From contig NZ_VTHJ01000029.1 in NCBI RefSeq assembly GCF_008386495.1, positions 34,124 through 98,123 of the forward strand: a stretch of 64,000 nucleotides of DNA. Reading direction: 5' to 3'. A program made the translations under genes and the position numbers. The first letter of the stretch is position 1. Every line of letters starts with the position of its first letter. The stretch is from Streptomyces tailanensis (GTDB lineage Bacteria > Actinomycetota > Actinomycetes > Streptomycetales > Streptomycetaceae). Positions 48,067-57,065 of this stretch are shown in pieces. The notes under the pieces were generated by a model that was not told the DNA's origin, ran no database searches, and saw only the letters and a program-made list of their open reading frames with translations.

Positions 48067-49275
48067 GTGTCAGAAAGGCTTCTGCGCCGGACATGTACGG
48101 CAGCGGTCGCGACCTTGGCGGCCGGCACACTCCTCACGACGACCCCGACCCCCGCCACGGCCACCCCGGCCGCTCCGGAACCGGCACCCAGCGACACGGC
48201 CGCCGACTCCCCGGACCCCCACTCGGACGCCGCCCCCGAGGACCGCTCGGTCGCCGACCTCCTCACCGAACTCCAGCGGCTCTACCGCGAGGCCGAGGAG
48301 GCCGCCGAGGACTACAACGCCACCGAGGAGGAGTTGGCCAAGCAGCGGGCCGAGGTCGCGAAGCTCGACCGGAAGCTCACCTCGGCCCGTATCTCCCTGT
48401 ACGACAGCCGGGGCGCCGCCGGACGGTTGGCCCGGCAGCAGTACCAGAACAGCAGCACCGACCTCTCCCCGTACGTACGGCTGCTCCTCGCCCGCGACCC
48501 GCACCGCGCGATGGAGCAGGGCCATGTGATCGGACAAGTCGCCCGGGAACGGGCCCTGACCGTGGAACGGTTGGTCGGCAGCGAGCAGCAGACCGACGCC
48601 CTCGCCCGCAAGGCCCGCGCGGCCCTCGACCTCCAACTCACCCTCACCGAGCGCCACAAGAAGAAACGCGACGACGTACGCGCCCGCCTGGCCGAGGTCC
48701 AGAAGCTCCTCGCCTCCCTCACCGCCGAACAACTCGCAGGCGTCCAGAAGTTGGAGAGGGCCACCACTGCCGAGGCCCAGCAGAACCTCGTCACCTCCGG
48801 CGCCCTCAGCACCGCCCACCCCCCGACCGGCCCCGGCGCCAAGGCCCTGCGCTACGCCGTGGCCCAGATCGGCAAACCGTACGAGTGGGGCGCCGAGGGC
48901 CCGAAAACCTACGACTGCTCGGGCCTGACCTCCCAGGCCTGGTCCCACGCGGGCCACCCCATCCCCCGCACCAGCCAGGAACAGTGGTCCCGCCTCCCCC
49001 GCGTCCCCCTGGACCGCCTGCGCCCCGGCGACCTGGTCGTCTACTACCCCAAGGCCACCCACGTAGCCCTCTACCTGGGCGACGCCAAGGTGATCCAGGC
49101 CCCCCGCCCCGGCACGAAAATCAAGGTCTCCCCCATCGCGGCCAACCCGATCCTGGGCGCAGTCCGCCCGGACCCGAAAGCCAAACCCCTGAAACGCTTC
49201 AAGCCCCCAAGACTCCCAGCAAAGGAGAGCAAGGAAAGCTCGGACAGGGCCTATAACGCCTTGCAGCACTTGTGA
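48067..49275 (+). CDS. Secreted NlpC/P60 (C40) peptidoglycan endopeptidase
   Basis: A 402-residue exported hydrolase. GTG at 48067 follows GGAGGTGATGAA. Residues 1-40 are a signal peptide with a hydrophobic core (AAVATLAAGTLLTTTPTPAT). A coiled-coil region (about 60-240: LLTELQRLYREAEEAAEDYN, and so on) leads to the NlpC/P60 domain (about 258-375), with the catalytic Cys in KTYDCSGLTSQAW and the His in KATHVALYLGDAK. It cleaves stem-peptide bonds in the wall. The helical N-terminal domain is typical of RipA-like proteins, where it keeps the enzyme inactive until processed. The C-terminus is basic. Confidence 0.93.
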   Translation: MSERLLRRTCTAAVATLAAGTLLTTTPTPATATPAAPEPAPSDTAADSPDPHSDAAPEDRSVADLLTELQRLYREAEEAAEDYNATEEELAKQRAEVAKLDRKLTSARISLYDSRGAAGRLARQQYQNSSTDLSPYVRLLLARDPHRAMEQGHVIGQVARERALTVERLVGSEQQTDALARKARAALDLQLTLTERHKKKRDDVRARLAEVQKLLASLTAEQLAGVQKLERATTAEAQQNLVTSGALSTAHPPTGPGAKALRYAVAQIGKPYEWGAEGPKTYDCSGLTSQAWSHAGHPIPRTSQEQWSRLPRVPLDRLRPGDLVVYYPKATHVALYLGDAKVIQAPRPGTKIKVSPIAANPILGAVRPDPKAKPLKRFKPPRLPAKESKESSDRAYNALQHL

Positions 49276-49298
49276 CAAAGGGGCGCGTGTGTGCTTTT

Positions 49299-49346
49299 AG
49301 GGGCGCGGGGCTGTATCGATTTGCGGCTCCGCCGCGTGGGCGCGAC
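49299..49346. repeat. Second copy of the 48-bp dispersed repeat
   Basis: This stretch contains GGGGCGCGGGGCTGTATCGA and CGCCGCGTGGGCGCGAC. It matches 46683-46730 at 47 of 48 positions. It lies just after the NlpC/P60 gene, between convergent genes, a typical place for such elements in Streptomyces. Confidence 0.85.
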
Positions 49347-49395
49347 CAGTCACGAACAACCCGCAGCCTCAATCCCCCAACAACCCCTACGGCGA

Positions 49396-50631
49396 TTAGG
49401 ACCCGGCAACCTCAGAAAGGTACGCCCGAGTCTTCTCCGCCTCATAGAAGTACCCCTCGAAATCCGCCGGGTCGTCGAAACCATTGGCAAACCGATCCGC
49501 CACCACCGGCAGCCCCTCAGCGGCCCCGATCAACTCCAGAACATGCGAACCCGGCGGAGCCAACATCGTGTTGGTCCACTTAGTCACCGGCCCCACAATC
49601 CCCCAGAACCGCCCGAACGTCCGCCCCATCCACGCCTCATCGAACTCCTTGTCCCCGTGTTCGAGAATCGCGTCGAGATACACGGCCGCACACTTGGTCG
49701 CCGAGTTCGCCCCCTGCCCGGTGAGCGGGTCATTGGCCACGACCACATCCCCGGCACCCAACACCAGCCCCCCACCGGGCAGCCGCCCGACGGGATGCCG
49801 CACGGTCGGCGTGTAGCGGCCCGCCAACGCCGCACCCACGTCGGTCACCTCGACCTCGCCGGCCCGCGCGTACTCCCACGGGGTGTACCGCTCCATGAGT
49901 TCCAGGGTCAGTTCGAGATGCCGCCCGGCGTCCCGGACGCCGCCGAACACATCGAGCGGACCGTCGGGCAGCCCCAGCCAGAACAGGGCGTCGGCGCGCC
50001 CGGAGGTCGTGAGGACGGGCTGGACGATGAGTTCGCCGACGCCGGGCACCAGGTTGCAGCGGGCCGCGTCGAAGTCGGGGTGCTCGGGGCGGGGGCCGAG
50101 GCCGTGGACGTAGACGGCGGCGAGGGCGCGCTGCGGCTCGGTGTAGGGCGAGCGGGAGGCGTCGCGGCCGAACATCCGTACCAGTTCACCCTTGCCCGCC
50201 GAGACGACCACGAGGTCGTACATACGGGAGAAGTAGTCGAGGTCGGAGACCGCGGCGCCGTGGATGACCAGTTGGCCGCCGCGGTGGGCGAAGGTCTCCA
50301 GCCAGCCGGCCATCTTCACGCGCTGGTCGACGGCTTGGGCGTATCCGTTCAGTCTGCCCACCCAGTCCACGGCGCGCTGCCCGTCCGGGCCGGCGACGGA
50401 GACCCCGATGCCCTCGATCCTGGGGGCCTGGGACTCCCAGAAGTTCAGCCCGAGGTCGCGCTCGTGGCGCAGCGCCGAGTCGAACATGCACTGCGTGGAC
50501 ATGATCCGGCCGGTGCGTATCTCGTCGGGGGTCCGGTTGGACATCAGCGTGACCTCGTACCCGTGCGACTGCAGTCCGAGGGCCAGTTGCAGCCCGGACT
50601 GGCCGGCTCCGACGACGAGTATCTTCCGCAT
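49396..50631 (-). CDS. Styrene/indole monooxygenase (StyA)-like flavoprotein
   Basis: A 411-residue FAD-dependent oxygenase. It begins RKILVVGAGQSGLQLALGLQ (GxGxxG dinucleotide fold) and has SNRTPDEIRTGRIMSTQCMF (a motif of the StyA group), GDVVVANDPLTGQGANSATK (the second FAD-binding segment, GDA-like, about residue 295) and a helical C-terminus. StyA enzymes epoxidise styrene or indole using FADH2 from a reductase (StyB); no reductase gene is adjacent. It lies 92 bases downstream of cvnD on the same strand. In some conservons this position holds a cytochrome P450 (cvnE), so it may be an alternative oxygenase output. Confidence 0.88.
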   Translation of the reverse strand: MRKILVVGAGQSGLQLALGLQSHGYEVTLMSNRTPDEIRTGRIMSTQCMFDSALRHERDLGLNFWESQAPRIEGIGVSVAGPDGQRAVDWVGRLNGYAQAVDQRVKMAGWLETFAHRGGQLVIHGAAVSDLDYFSRMYDLVVVSAGKGELVRMFGRDASRSPYTEPQRALAAVYVHGLGPRPEHPDFDAARCNLVPGVGELIVQPVLTTSGRADALFWLGLPDGPLDVFGGVRDAGRHLELTLELMERYTPWEYARAGEVEVTDVGAALAGRYTPTVRHPVGRLPGGGLVLGAGDVVVANDPLTGQGANSATKCAAVYLDAILEHGDKEFDEAWMGRTFGRFWGIVGPVTKWTNTMLAPPGSHVLELIGAAEGLPVVADRFANGFDDPADFEGYFYEAEKTRAYLSEVAGS

Positions 50632-50723
50632 CCGGGCTGGGCTCCTCAATTCGTCCTCTTCGTCCCCCGAGTTCGTCCCCCGAGTCGGCGCAGTCGGCGG
50701 AGTCCGCCGACTGCCGGCCGGGA

Positions 50724-51476
50724 CTACTCGGGGGTGACGGATATCGCGTGCGCGCACAGCGCGAGCAGGGTCTCCATCGCCGAGGCCCGCTTGCGTGCGT
50801 CCATGATCAAGACAGGTACATGTGCGGGCACCGTCAGCGCTTCCCGTACGTCCTCGGGGTCGAACCGCTCGCTGCCGTCGAACGCGTTCACCGCGACGAC
50901 GTACGGCAGTCCGCAGCTCTCGAAGTAGTCGAGCGCGGGGAAGCAGTCGCCGAGGCGGCGGGTGTCGGCGAGGACGACCGCGCCGATCGCGCCGCGCGTC
51001 ATGTCGTCCCACATGAACCAGAACCGCTCCTGGCCGGGCGTGCCGAACAGATAGAGGACCAAGTCGTCGGCGAGCGTGATGCGGCCGTAGTCCATGGCCA
51101 CGGTGGTGGTGAGCTTGCCCGGGGTCGCGGAGAGGTCGTCCGTGGCGGCGCCGGCCTCGGTCATCAGCGCCTCGGTCCTGAGGGGGGTGATCTCGGAGAC
51201 CGCACCGACGAAGGTGGTCTTGCCGACGCCGAAGCCGCCCGCCACCACGATCTTCGTGGCGATCGGAGCCTTGGAGAGGTCGGCCTGCCAGGGCTTCAGC
51301 TCCTCCTCGGGCTCCTCTTGAACGTCGGGCCCCGGCACGGGACGCGGCACGTCGACGCGAGGGGCGTTCACATCGACATCGACGCGGGGGGCGTCGTCGT
51401 CGACGCCCGGGGTGACGCCGGGCGAGGCGTCGGGGGTGACGCCAGGCGAGGCGGCGTCAGAGACGGCGGAGTCCAC
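50724..51476 (-). CDS. cvnD: Conservon small GTPase (CvnD)
   Basis: A 250-residue protein. An Asp/Pro/Val-rich N-terminal tail of about 60 residues precedes a Ras-like GTPase domain with IVVAGGFGVGKTTFVGAVSE (G1), TTTVAMDYGRITL, LYLFGTPGQERFWFMWDDMT (G3) and VVAVNAFDG (G4, NxFD). CvnD proteins form a membrane-associated complex with CvnA-C that resembles eukaryotic G-protein signalling. It starts at GTG 51476 inside the end of cvnC (20-base overlap), so translation is coupled. The repetitive N-terminal tail is longer than in many CvnD proteins. Confidence 0.95.
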   Translation of the reverse strand: MDSAVSDAASPGVTPDASPGVTPGVDDDAPRVDVDVNAPRVDVPRPVPGPDVQEEPEEELKPWQADLSKAPIATKIVVAGGFGVGKTTFVGAVSEITPLRTEALMTEAGAATDDLSATPGKLTTTVAMDYGRITLADDLVLYLFGTPGQERFWFMWDDMTRGAIGAVVLADTRRLGDCFPALDYFESCGLPYVVAVNAFDGSERFDPEDVREALTVPAHVPVLIMDARKRASAMETLLALCAHAISVTPE

Positions 51477-51906
51477 TCAGCACCCTTTCCAGCAGAGCGC
51501 GGTCCGGCTGTCCCGGTCCGTGACCTGTTCCGTACACACGGGTCTTTCCCTGGTCCGCGAGATCACTGAGGAGGACACGGACCACACCGAGCGGCATTCT
51601 CAGCAGCGCGGCGATCTCCGCCACCGTCCGCATACGGCGGCAGAGTTCGACGATGGCCCGCATCTCGGGCATCACCTTGGTGTTGAGTGAACCATTCTCC
51701 AACTGCGGCCGCTCCGCCGGGGCTTCCAGTACGGCGACGAACGTCTCGACGAGCAGCACATGACCGAAGCGCGTACGGCCGCCGGTGAGCGAGTAGGGGC
51801 GTACGCGGGCGGGTTTACGATCGCCGCCGCGCACCGGAAGCCGCTTCGAGCCGCCGCCCTTGCTGCCCTTGTGGGCACTCTTCTGCGTGCCCTTCGAGGC
51901 GCTCAT
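51457..51906 (-). CDS. cvnC: Conservon DUF742 protein (CvnC)
   Basis: A 149-residue DUF742 protein. A basic N-terminal tail (KGSKGGGSKRLPVRGGDRK) precedes RVRPYSLTGGRTRFGHVLLV, VMPEMRAIVELCRRMRTVAE and IAALLRMPLGVVRVLLSDLA, a winged-helix-like region with the conserved RPY and PLGVVRVLL motifs. It overlaps cvnB at its start and cvnD at its end. It works with CvnB and CvnD at the CvnA sensor. The long basic tail may bind membrane or nucleic acid. Confidence 0.95.
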   Translation of the reverse strand: MSASKGTQKSAHKGSKGGGSKRLPVRGGDRKPARVRPYSLTGGRTRFGHVLLVETFVAVLEAPAERPQLENGSLNTKVMPEMRAIVELCRRMRTVAEIAALLRMPLGVVRVLLSDLADQGKTRVYGTGHGPGQPDRALLERVLSGLRRL

Positions 51907-52424
51907 CGCCGGCTCCCGGCCGCCTCGGTCTCCTTGTGGGCCTCGCTCTCCAACGACTTGCGCAGCTCGCTGCGGAGCTCGGGGGTCAGCACATGGCCGG
52001 CGCGGCCGACGAAGAGCGCCATGTGGTACGCCACCACGCTCATATCGCAGTCGGGGGCGCCGTGCACTCCGAGCAGCGAGCCGTCGCTGATCGACATCAC
52101 GAAGAGGCTGCCCTCGTCCATCGCGACCATCGTCTGTTTGACCCCGCCGAACTCCATCAGCTTGGCGGCGCCGATGGTGAGGCTGCCGATGCCGGAGACG
52201 ATGGTGGCCAGGTCGGCGGCGGAGCCCCGGGGGCCCTGGGGCCGTTCGTCGCGGGTCTCGCGGGCCGCGGCGTTTCTGCCGGGGTCGGAGGAGAGCAGGA
52301 GCAGACCGTCGGAGGAGACCACCGCGACCGACAGCAGTCCCGGCACCTCCTCGACGAGGTTCGTCAGCAGCCAGTGCAGGTTGCGGGCTTCACTGCTCAG
52401 GCCGTAGGTACTGGGCGCGGTCAA
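51903..52424 (-). CDS. cvnB: Conservon roadblock/LC7 protein (CvnB)
   Basis: A 173-residue roadblock/LC7-type protein: LHWLLTNLVEEVPGLLSVAV, VSSDGLLLLSSD, LATIVSGIGSLTIGAAKLME and VMSISDGSLLGVHGAPDCDM. This fold modulates small GTPases such as CvnD. The start is TTG 52424, which overlaps the cvnA stop (TTGA). The C-terminal tail is charged (SEAHKETEAAGSRR). Its length exceeds the core domain by about 40 residues because of an insert around residue 55 (RDERPQGPRGSAA). Confidence 0.95.
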   Translation of the reverse strand: MTAPSTYGLSSEARNLHWLLTNLVEEVPGLLSVAVVSSDGLLLLSSDPGRNAAARETRDERPQGPRGSAADLATIVSGIGSLTIGAAKLMEFGGVKQTMVAMDEGSLFVMSISDGSLLGVHGAPDCDMSVVAYHMALFVGRAGHVLTPELRSELRKSLESEAHKETEAAGSRR

Positions 52425-55231
52425 CTGCTTGCCTCCTCGGAAGTGCCCCCCGTGGTGTCAACTGCCTCTGTCCGGTACTCACGTGTCTCGGGAATCCGTG
52501 TCTCACCCGACTGCTCGGCGATCTCGGCCTCGACGTCCCGGCGACCCTCCCTCGCCCCTTGGTGGAACCCGCCGAGCCGTCGCCTGAGCTCGTCGGCGTT
52601 CACGCCCCCGACACGCGGCCTGGGGGCCGTGGGCGGGGGTGCGGTGATCCTGGGCGTGCGCTTGGGCAGGCCCTTGTCGGTGAGGCGCGGCGCCTCCTCG
52701 TCCCGTGGCGCCCCCATCGTGCGCGCCGCGTCCCCCTCGTCGGCGGCGCGCTCGTGGGTGTCGGGTTCGTCGGCGGCGGTCTCCTCCGGGACCACGGGAG
52801 CGAACAGCTCCATGGTGGTCTCGGAGACGGACTCGCGCCGCGGCTCAGGCTCGGGATCGTCCTGCGACACGGTGTCGTCGTGCGGTACGGCGGTCTCGGC
52901 GGCCGTTTTCGAGGTCTCGGCGGTCTCCCGTGCTCCCAACGCCCGCTCCATCGCCTCGATGAGCGGGTCCCCGTCGCCCTCCGGCTCGCCCACGATGACC
53001 GAACGGCCGGTCAGGACACCGGAGTTGGCTTCGGTGTCGGCGCCCGGCAGGGACAGGGTGTGGGTGAGCCCGGCGGGGGTGCCGACGGGCACGCCGGGGG
53101 TGGGCGCCAGCAACGACTTGGGCAGCACGACGATCGCCGCGGTGCCGCCCCCGTCCTGCTTCTGGAGCCGTACGCCGGTGCCGAGCCGGTGGGCGAGGCG
53201 GGCCACGACGTACAGGCCGAGGCCGAGCCCCTCGCCGTCCTCCTGGTCGTAGGGGGCCTCGGGGTCGAAGTCGGTGAGGCGGGAGTTGAGCTTCGCGATC
53301 CGCTCGGCGGCGATGCCGATGCCGCCGTCCTGGACGGAGAGGGCGATCTCGCCGTTCTCCATCAGCCAGCCGGAGACCTCGACGGACATCTCCGGTGGCG
53401 AGAACGACGTGCCGTTCTCCATCAGTTCGGCGAGGAGGTGGCTGAGGTCGTCCGCGGCGAACCCGGCGACGTGCGCGGCCGGTGGCAGGGCGGCGATGCG
53501 TACGCGCTCGTAGCGCTCGATCTCGCTGACCGCGGCGCGGACGACGTCGACGAGCGGGACGGGTCCCGCGTGGTGCTGGACATGCTCGTGGCCGGCCAGG
53601 ACGAGGAGGTTCTCGCTGTGGCGGCGCATGACGGTCGCGAAGTGGTCGAGCTTGAAGAGGGTGGCGAGCCGGTCGGGGTCCTGCTCGCGCTCCTCCAGCG
53701 ACTCGATGACGGCGAGCTGGCGCTCGACGAGGCCGAGGGTGCGCAGGGCGAGGTTGACGAAGGTGGCGTGGACGCTGTGCCGGATCTTCGTCAGATGGGC
53801 GGTGGCCTCGGCGAGTTCGGCGCGCAGGCGGTCGCGGTCGTCGGCCATGGTCTTGCGCTGGCCGATGAGGTGCTTGCGGTCGCCCTCCAGGGGCGCGAGC
53901 CGCTCGTGCAGAGCGAGGGCGTGCGCATGGAGCGCGTTGACGGAGCGTACGACCTGGGCGAACTCGTCGTTGCGGCCGGTGAACCTGATGGGTTCCTCGG
54001 TGGTCGGGTCGCCCGCGAGCCGGGCCGAGCCGATGCGCACCACGGCGAGCGGGCGGGTGAGCGAGCGGGCCATGCCGGTGGCGATGCCGACGGCGACGAG
54101 CATCAGGGCGCCGAGGACGGCGATGCGGATCTCCAGCGCGGTGACGTCGTCGTCGCGCAGCTGGGCGAGGTCCTTGGTGCGCCGGTCGTAGAGGGAGGCC
54201 TCTGCGCCGCGCATCAGGTCGACGCGGGCGGAGAGCGCCGCGTTCACCTTCTTGGCGCTGGTGCCGGCCTCGCCGTCGGAGAGGGCGGGCTCGTCGGTGA
54301 GCTTCGCCAGGTAGGTGTCGGCGGTGTCCGTCTCGGGGCCGGTGACCGTGGAGTCGTACGAGGAGCGGGCGGCGGCGGGCGCGATCTCGCGGAAGTGGGC
54401 GAGGGCGGCGTCGGAGCGGACGCGGGCCTGCTGGGCGGCGGCGCTGAGGGCGTCGCGCCGCTTCTTGTCGGCGGCCGAGGCTCCGGTCGTGGTGGCGGGC
54501 AGGCCGGTGACCGGGTCGATGACGGTCTGGGTGGTCGTCGGGACGCTGAGCGCGGCGAGGAGCAGTCCGCGGGCGGCGGCGGCCTGCTGGACGGCGGTGT
54601 CGAGCTCGGCGAGCGCGTACGCGCCGCCGCCCGCGCGGGGCGGGATCTGCTCGGCCAGTTCCTCGGCGAGGGCGTGGAGTTCGGAGACGACGGCGGTGTA
54701 CGCCTGGTGCGCTTCGAGAGCGGTGCTCTCTTCGGAGAGCGCCGCTTTCCGTACGCCGGCGATGGACTCGATGTCCTCACGCAGGGCGGCGGAGGTGTCG
54801 GTGTCCGCGCTCAGTTCCTCGATCTGGAGGTCGACGCGGTCACTGTGCTGCTTGCTCGGCGCGGCCGAGTCGGGCCGCCCGGCGGCGATGTAGGCAGTGA
54901 CCTCGTCGCGCTCGTCGGCCAGCGCGTGGGCGAGCGTGAGGGTCTGCTGGGTCCGCTCGGCGAGCGTCACCAGGCTCTGGGTGTCGTGCAGTTGTTCCGA
55001 GGCGGCGAGGATCGAGGGCGCCCCCGCGCCCGCTATGGCGGCGGCGACGACGGCCACGGCCACGATGAGCCGGTTGCGTACGTGCGCCTTGCGCCCGGTG
55101 CCGACGGTGGGGGCCTGCCGCTGTGCCGCCCCCTGCTGGTTCGGGGAGGCCGCGGAGGCCGTCGATGCCGCCTTCTTGGCTGCCTTCTTCTCCGCGCGCC
55201 GAGGCCGCGTCTTCTGCACCGGTGCTCGCAT
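52421..55231 (-). CDS. cvnA: Conservon sensor histidine kinase-like protein (CvnA)
   Basis: A 936-residue membrane protein. After a basic N-terminus (TRPRRAEKKAAKKAAS) comes helix 1 (LIVAVAVVAAAIAGAG), a 290-residue extracytoplasmic nitrate/nitrite-sensing-type domain of helices, helix 2 (VLGALMLVAVGIATGMARS), HAMP, a coiled coil, and a HATPase_c domain with LLAELMENGTSFSPPEMSVE (N-box) and VQDGGIGIAAERI / DGEGLGLGLYVVARLAHRLG (G-boxes). A Pro/Glu/Asp-rich disordered tail of about 250 residues follows. There is no phospho-His box, as usual for CvnA. The start is ATG 55231; TTG 55273 is the alternative. It heads the four-gene operon cvnABCD. Confidence 0.93.
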   Translation of the reverse strand: MRAPVQKTRPRRAEKKAAKKAASTASAASPNQQGAAQRQAPTVGTGRKAHVRNRLIVAVAVVAAAIAGAGAPSILAASEQLHDTQSLVTLAERTQQTLTLAHALADERDEVTAYIAAGRPDSAAPSKQHSDRVDLQIEELSADTDTSAALREDIESIAGVRKAALSEESTALEAHQAYTAVVSELHALAEELAEQIPPRAGGGAYALAELDTAVQQAAAARGLLLAALSVPTTTQTVIDPVTGLPATTTGASAADKKRRDALSAAAQQARVRSDAALAHFREIAPAAARSSYDSTVTGPETDTADTYLAKLTDEPALSDGEAGTSAKKVNAALSARVDLMRGAEASLYDRRTKDLAQLRDDDVTALEIRIAVLGALMLVAVGIATGMARSLTRPLAVVRIGSARLAGDPTTEEPIRFTGRNDEFAQVVRSVNALHAHALALHERLAPLEGDRKHLIGQRKTMADDRDRLRAELAEATAHLTKIRHSVHATFVNLALRTLGLVERQLAVIESLEEREQDPDRLATLFKLDHFATVMRRHSENLLVLAGHEHVQHHAGPVPLVDVVRAAVSEIERYERVRIAALPPAAHVAGFAADDLSHLLAELMENGTSFSPPEMSVEVSGWLMENGEIALSVQDGGIGIAAERIAKLNSRLTDFDPEAPYDQEDGEGLGLGLYVVARLAHRLGTGVRLQKQDGGGTAAIVVLPKSLLAPTPGVPVGTPAGLTHTLSLPGADTEANSGVLTGRSVIVGEPEGDGDPLIEAMERALGARETAETSKTAAETAVPHDDTVSQDDPEPEPRRESVSETTMELFAPVVPEETAADEPDTHERAADEGDAARTMGAPRDEEAPRLTDKGLPKRTPRITAPPPTAPRPRVGGVNADELRRRLGGFHQGAREGRRDVEAEIAEQSGETRIPETREYRTEAVDTTGGTSEEASS

Positions 55232-55275
55232 TCCTGACTCGTGTACCCATGGGCCCGGGTGACGTTCCGTCAACT

Positions 55276-55303
55276 AGTCACTTGCGGCCAGTCACTTACG
55301 GCC
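55276..55303. repeat. Two adjacent 14-bp direct repeats upstream of cvnA
   Basis: AGTCACTTGCGGCC (55276-55289) is followed at once by AGTCACTTACGGCC (55290-55303), differing at one base. They are 45-72 bases upstream of the cvnA start, in the promoter region, and may bind a regulator of the conservon. Confidence 0.65.
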
Positions 55304-55595
55304 GTCCCCCCGGTACGGCTCCCGACCCTCCCAGTGCCGGTGGGCAGTGGTCCCGCATCATCAGTCCCGCCACCCGAAGGAGTGAACATCCCCGGGGAGT
55401 TGGCGGGCAAGTTCCTCCGGCTAGCGCCGACGCCCCGGCACGCGGGCCGGTTGGACGTCGGCGACGCGCTTTGGCAGGATTCGCCGCCGCGCTTCACCAC
55501 TGACGATCATTCCATGCCAAACCCGGCGCCCGGCCGGGAAGGTCCGGGCCGTACGGCAACCATTGTCGGCCTTTCCTGGATCTTGTGGAGGGTAC

Positions 55596-56396
55596 GTGCA
55601 GACTGGCCGAATGCGCACTGAACTCGTCTCGGAGCCCGGCGACCCGACCCGCCCCAACGAGGACTTCGCGACGGTCGCGCTGCCCGCGGGAGGACAGGGC
55701 GGCACCCTGGTCCTCCTGGACGGCGTGACACCACCGCCCACCGATTACGGCTGTCGACATTCGGTCGCATGGTTCAGCTCCCGTCTCGGCGGCACCCTGG
55801 CCGAACTGTCCGTTTCGCAGCGGGATTCGCCGTTGCCTGACGTCCTCTCACAGGCCATCTCTCGTACCGCTGAGGCGCATACGCAAACCTGTGACCTTTC
55901 TCACCCAAGAACTCCACAGGCGACAGTGGTCCTCGTCCGCTGGTCGGCCGCGGCCGTGGAGTACCTGGTGCTGTCGGACTCGGCCCTGCTGTTCGAGGCA
56001 CCGGACGGATCGGTGACGGCGGTCCTGGACGACCGCCTGTCACGCCTCCCGCGGGCCTCACTCGCCACGGCCGCCATCGCCGACTCCACCGTCCGGAACA
56101 AGGAGGGCGGCTTCTGGACGGCGGCGGCCGATCCGTCCGTGGCCGTCCGGGCGGTGACGGGGACGGTCCCCCGCGAGAAGGTCCGGGCCCTGGCCGCGCT
56201 GACGGACGGCGCGACCCGATGGGTCGAGCGCTTCCGGGAGGGCGACTGGGGGGACTGCTTCACGTTCATGCGAAAGGAGGGTGCGGGAGCGCTGGTGGAA
56301 CGCGTACGGGAGCTTGAACGGGCCGATGTCGGGCGACGGCTCCTCGGCCGGAGCAAGACGCACGACGACGCAAGCGTGGTGTTCGCGGAGTTGTGA
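55596..56396 (+). CDS. PP2C-type phosphatase-like protein
   Basis: A 266-residue protein resembling PP2C serine/threonine phosphatases. NEDFATVALPAGGQGGTLVL and LDGVTPPPTDYGCRHSVAWF carry the first metal-binding Asp residues; LSDSALLFEAPDGSVTAVLD, LAALTDGATRWVERFREGDW and KTHDDASVVFAEL follow. The DG and DD pairs are present, so catalysis is plausible, though the RxxxED motif of classic PP2C is reduced to PNED. GTG 55596 has GGAGGG 4 bases upstream; ATG 55611 is the other option. It is divergent from cvnA across about 365 bases. Confidence 0.82.
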   Translation: MQTGRMRTELVSEPGDPTRPNEDFATVALPAGGQGGTLVLLDGVTPPPTDYGCRHSVAWFSSRLGGTLAELSVSQRDSPLPDVLSQAISRTAEAHTQTCDLSHPRTPQATVVLVRWSAAAVEYLVLSDSALLFEAPDGSVTAVLDDRLSRLPRASLATAAIADSTVRNKEGGFWTAAADPSVAVRAVTGTVPREKVRALAALTDGATRWVERFREGDWGDCFTFMRKEGAGALVERVRELERADVGRRLLGRSKTHDDASVVFAEL

Positions 56397-56411
56397 GGGC
56401 AGCCCGGGTCC

Positions 56412-56906
56412 TCAGCCGTCGGCTCGGCGGTTCAACTGGTGCAACAACCGCGCCAGTTCAGCCACCTCGTCGCGGTCCCAGCCCGCCAACTGCCGTACGT
56501 ACGCCACGCGCCGCGCGTCCCGTACCGCCCGGAATCGCGCGCGTCCCTCGTCCGTGAGGTGGACGAGCCAGGCGCGGCCGTCGGCGGGGTCGGGTTCGCG
56601 GGCGATGAGGCCGAGGTGTTCGAGGGCACGGAGCTGGCGGGACATGGTGGCCTTGCCGACACCGATGTACGCGGCGAGTTCGGTGGCACGGAGGCGACCG
56701 GCCTCGTCGAGGCGGGCGAGGAGACCGTACGCGGCGGACTCCAGGTCCGGGTGGACCGCCCGGGCCATCTCACCGGACTTGGCGCGGGCCCGCCGCAGCA
56801 GGACCGTCAACTCCCGCTCCAGCGCGAGGAAGGCCTGGTCCATGCCCCCCGCCGACAGCCCGGTCCCCACACCGCTCCCGTCGCCGTTACCACCCTCGTC
56901 GTGCAC
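56412..56906 (-). CDS. MarR family transcriptional regulator
   Basis: A 164-residue winged-helix regulator: DQAFLALERELTVLLRRARA, SGEMARAVHPDLESAAYGLL, LRATELAAYIGVGKATMSRQ (recognition helix), LRALEHLGLIAREPDPADGR and AWLVHLTDEGRARFRAVRDA. GTG at 56906 follows AGGAG with 7 bases spacing; longer readings are low-complexity. It converges on the PP2C gene with 15 bases between. The tandem sequence CCGGGTTCTCGCC upstream (56939-56980) may hold its promoter. The target is unknown. Confidence 0.9.
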   Translation of the reverse strand: MHDEGGNGDGSGVGTGLSAGGMDQAFLALERELTVLLRRARAKSGEMARAVHPDLESAAYGLLARLDEAGRLRATELAAYIGVGKATMSRQLRALEHLGLIAREPDPADGRAWLVHLTDEGRARFRAVRDARRVAYVRQLAGWDRDEVAELARLLHQLNRRADG

Positions 56907-57065
56907 GTCAGCGCTCCTGTTTCCGTTCCCGCCGTGACCGGGTTCTCGCCTTGTCCGGGTTCTCGCCGCGTCCCGTGTCTCGCCTTGTCCGGGTCCGCCG
57001 ACGCCAGTATTTCGCAGCCTCGGACCGCCCTCGTGCCACACCCCGGCACCCGCTTGACAAGCGAA

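Noticed and set aside
52559..55237. An 892-codon plus-strand frame opposite cvnA
   Set aside because: Low-complexity Gly/Asp/Val translation; the shadow of the sensor gene.
56430..56460. A tRNA-like GGTTCAACTGGTGC segment
   Set aside because: It lies inside the MarR coding sequence and no acceptor or anticodon stems can be drawn.
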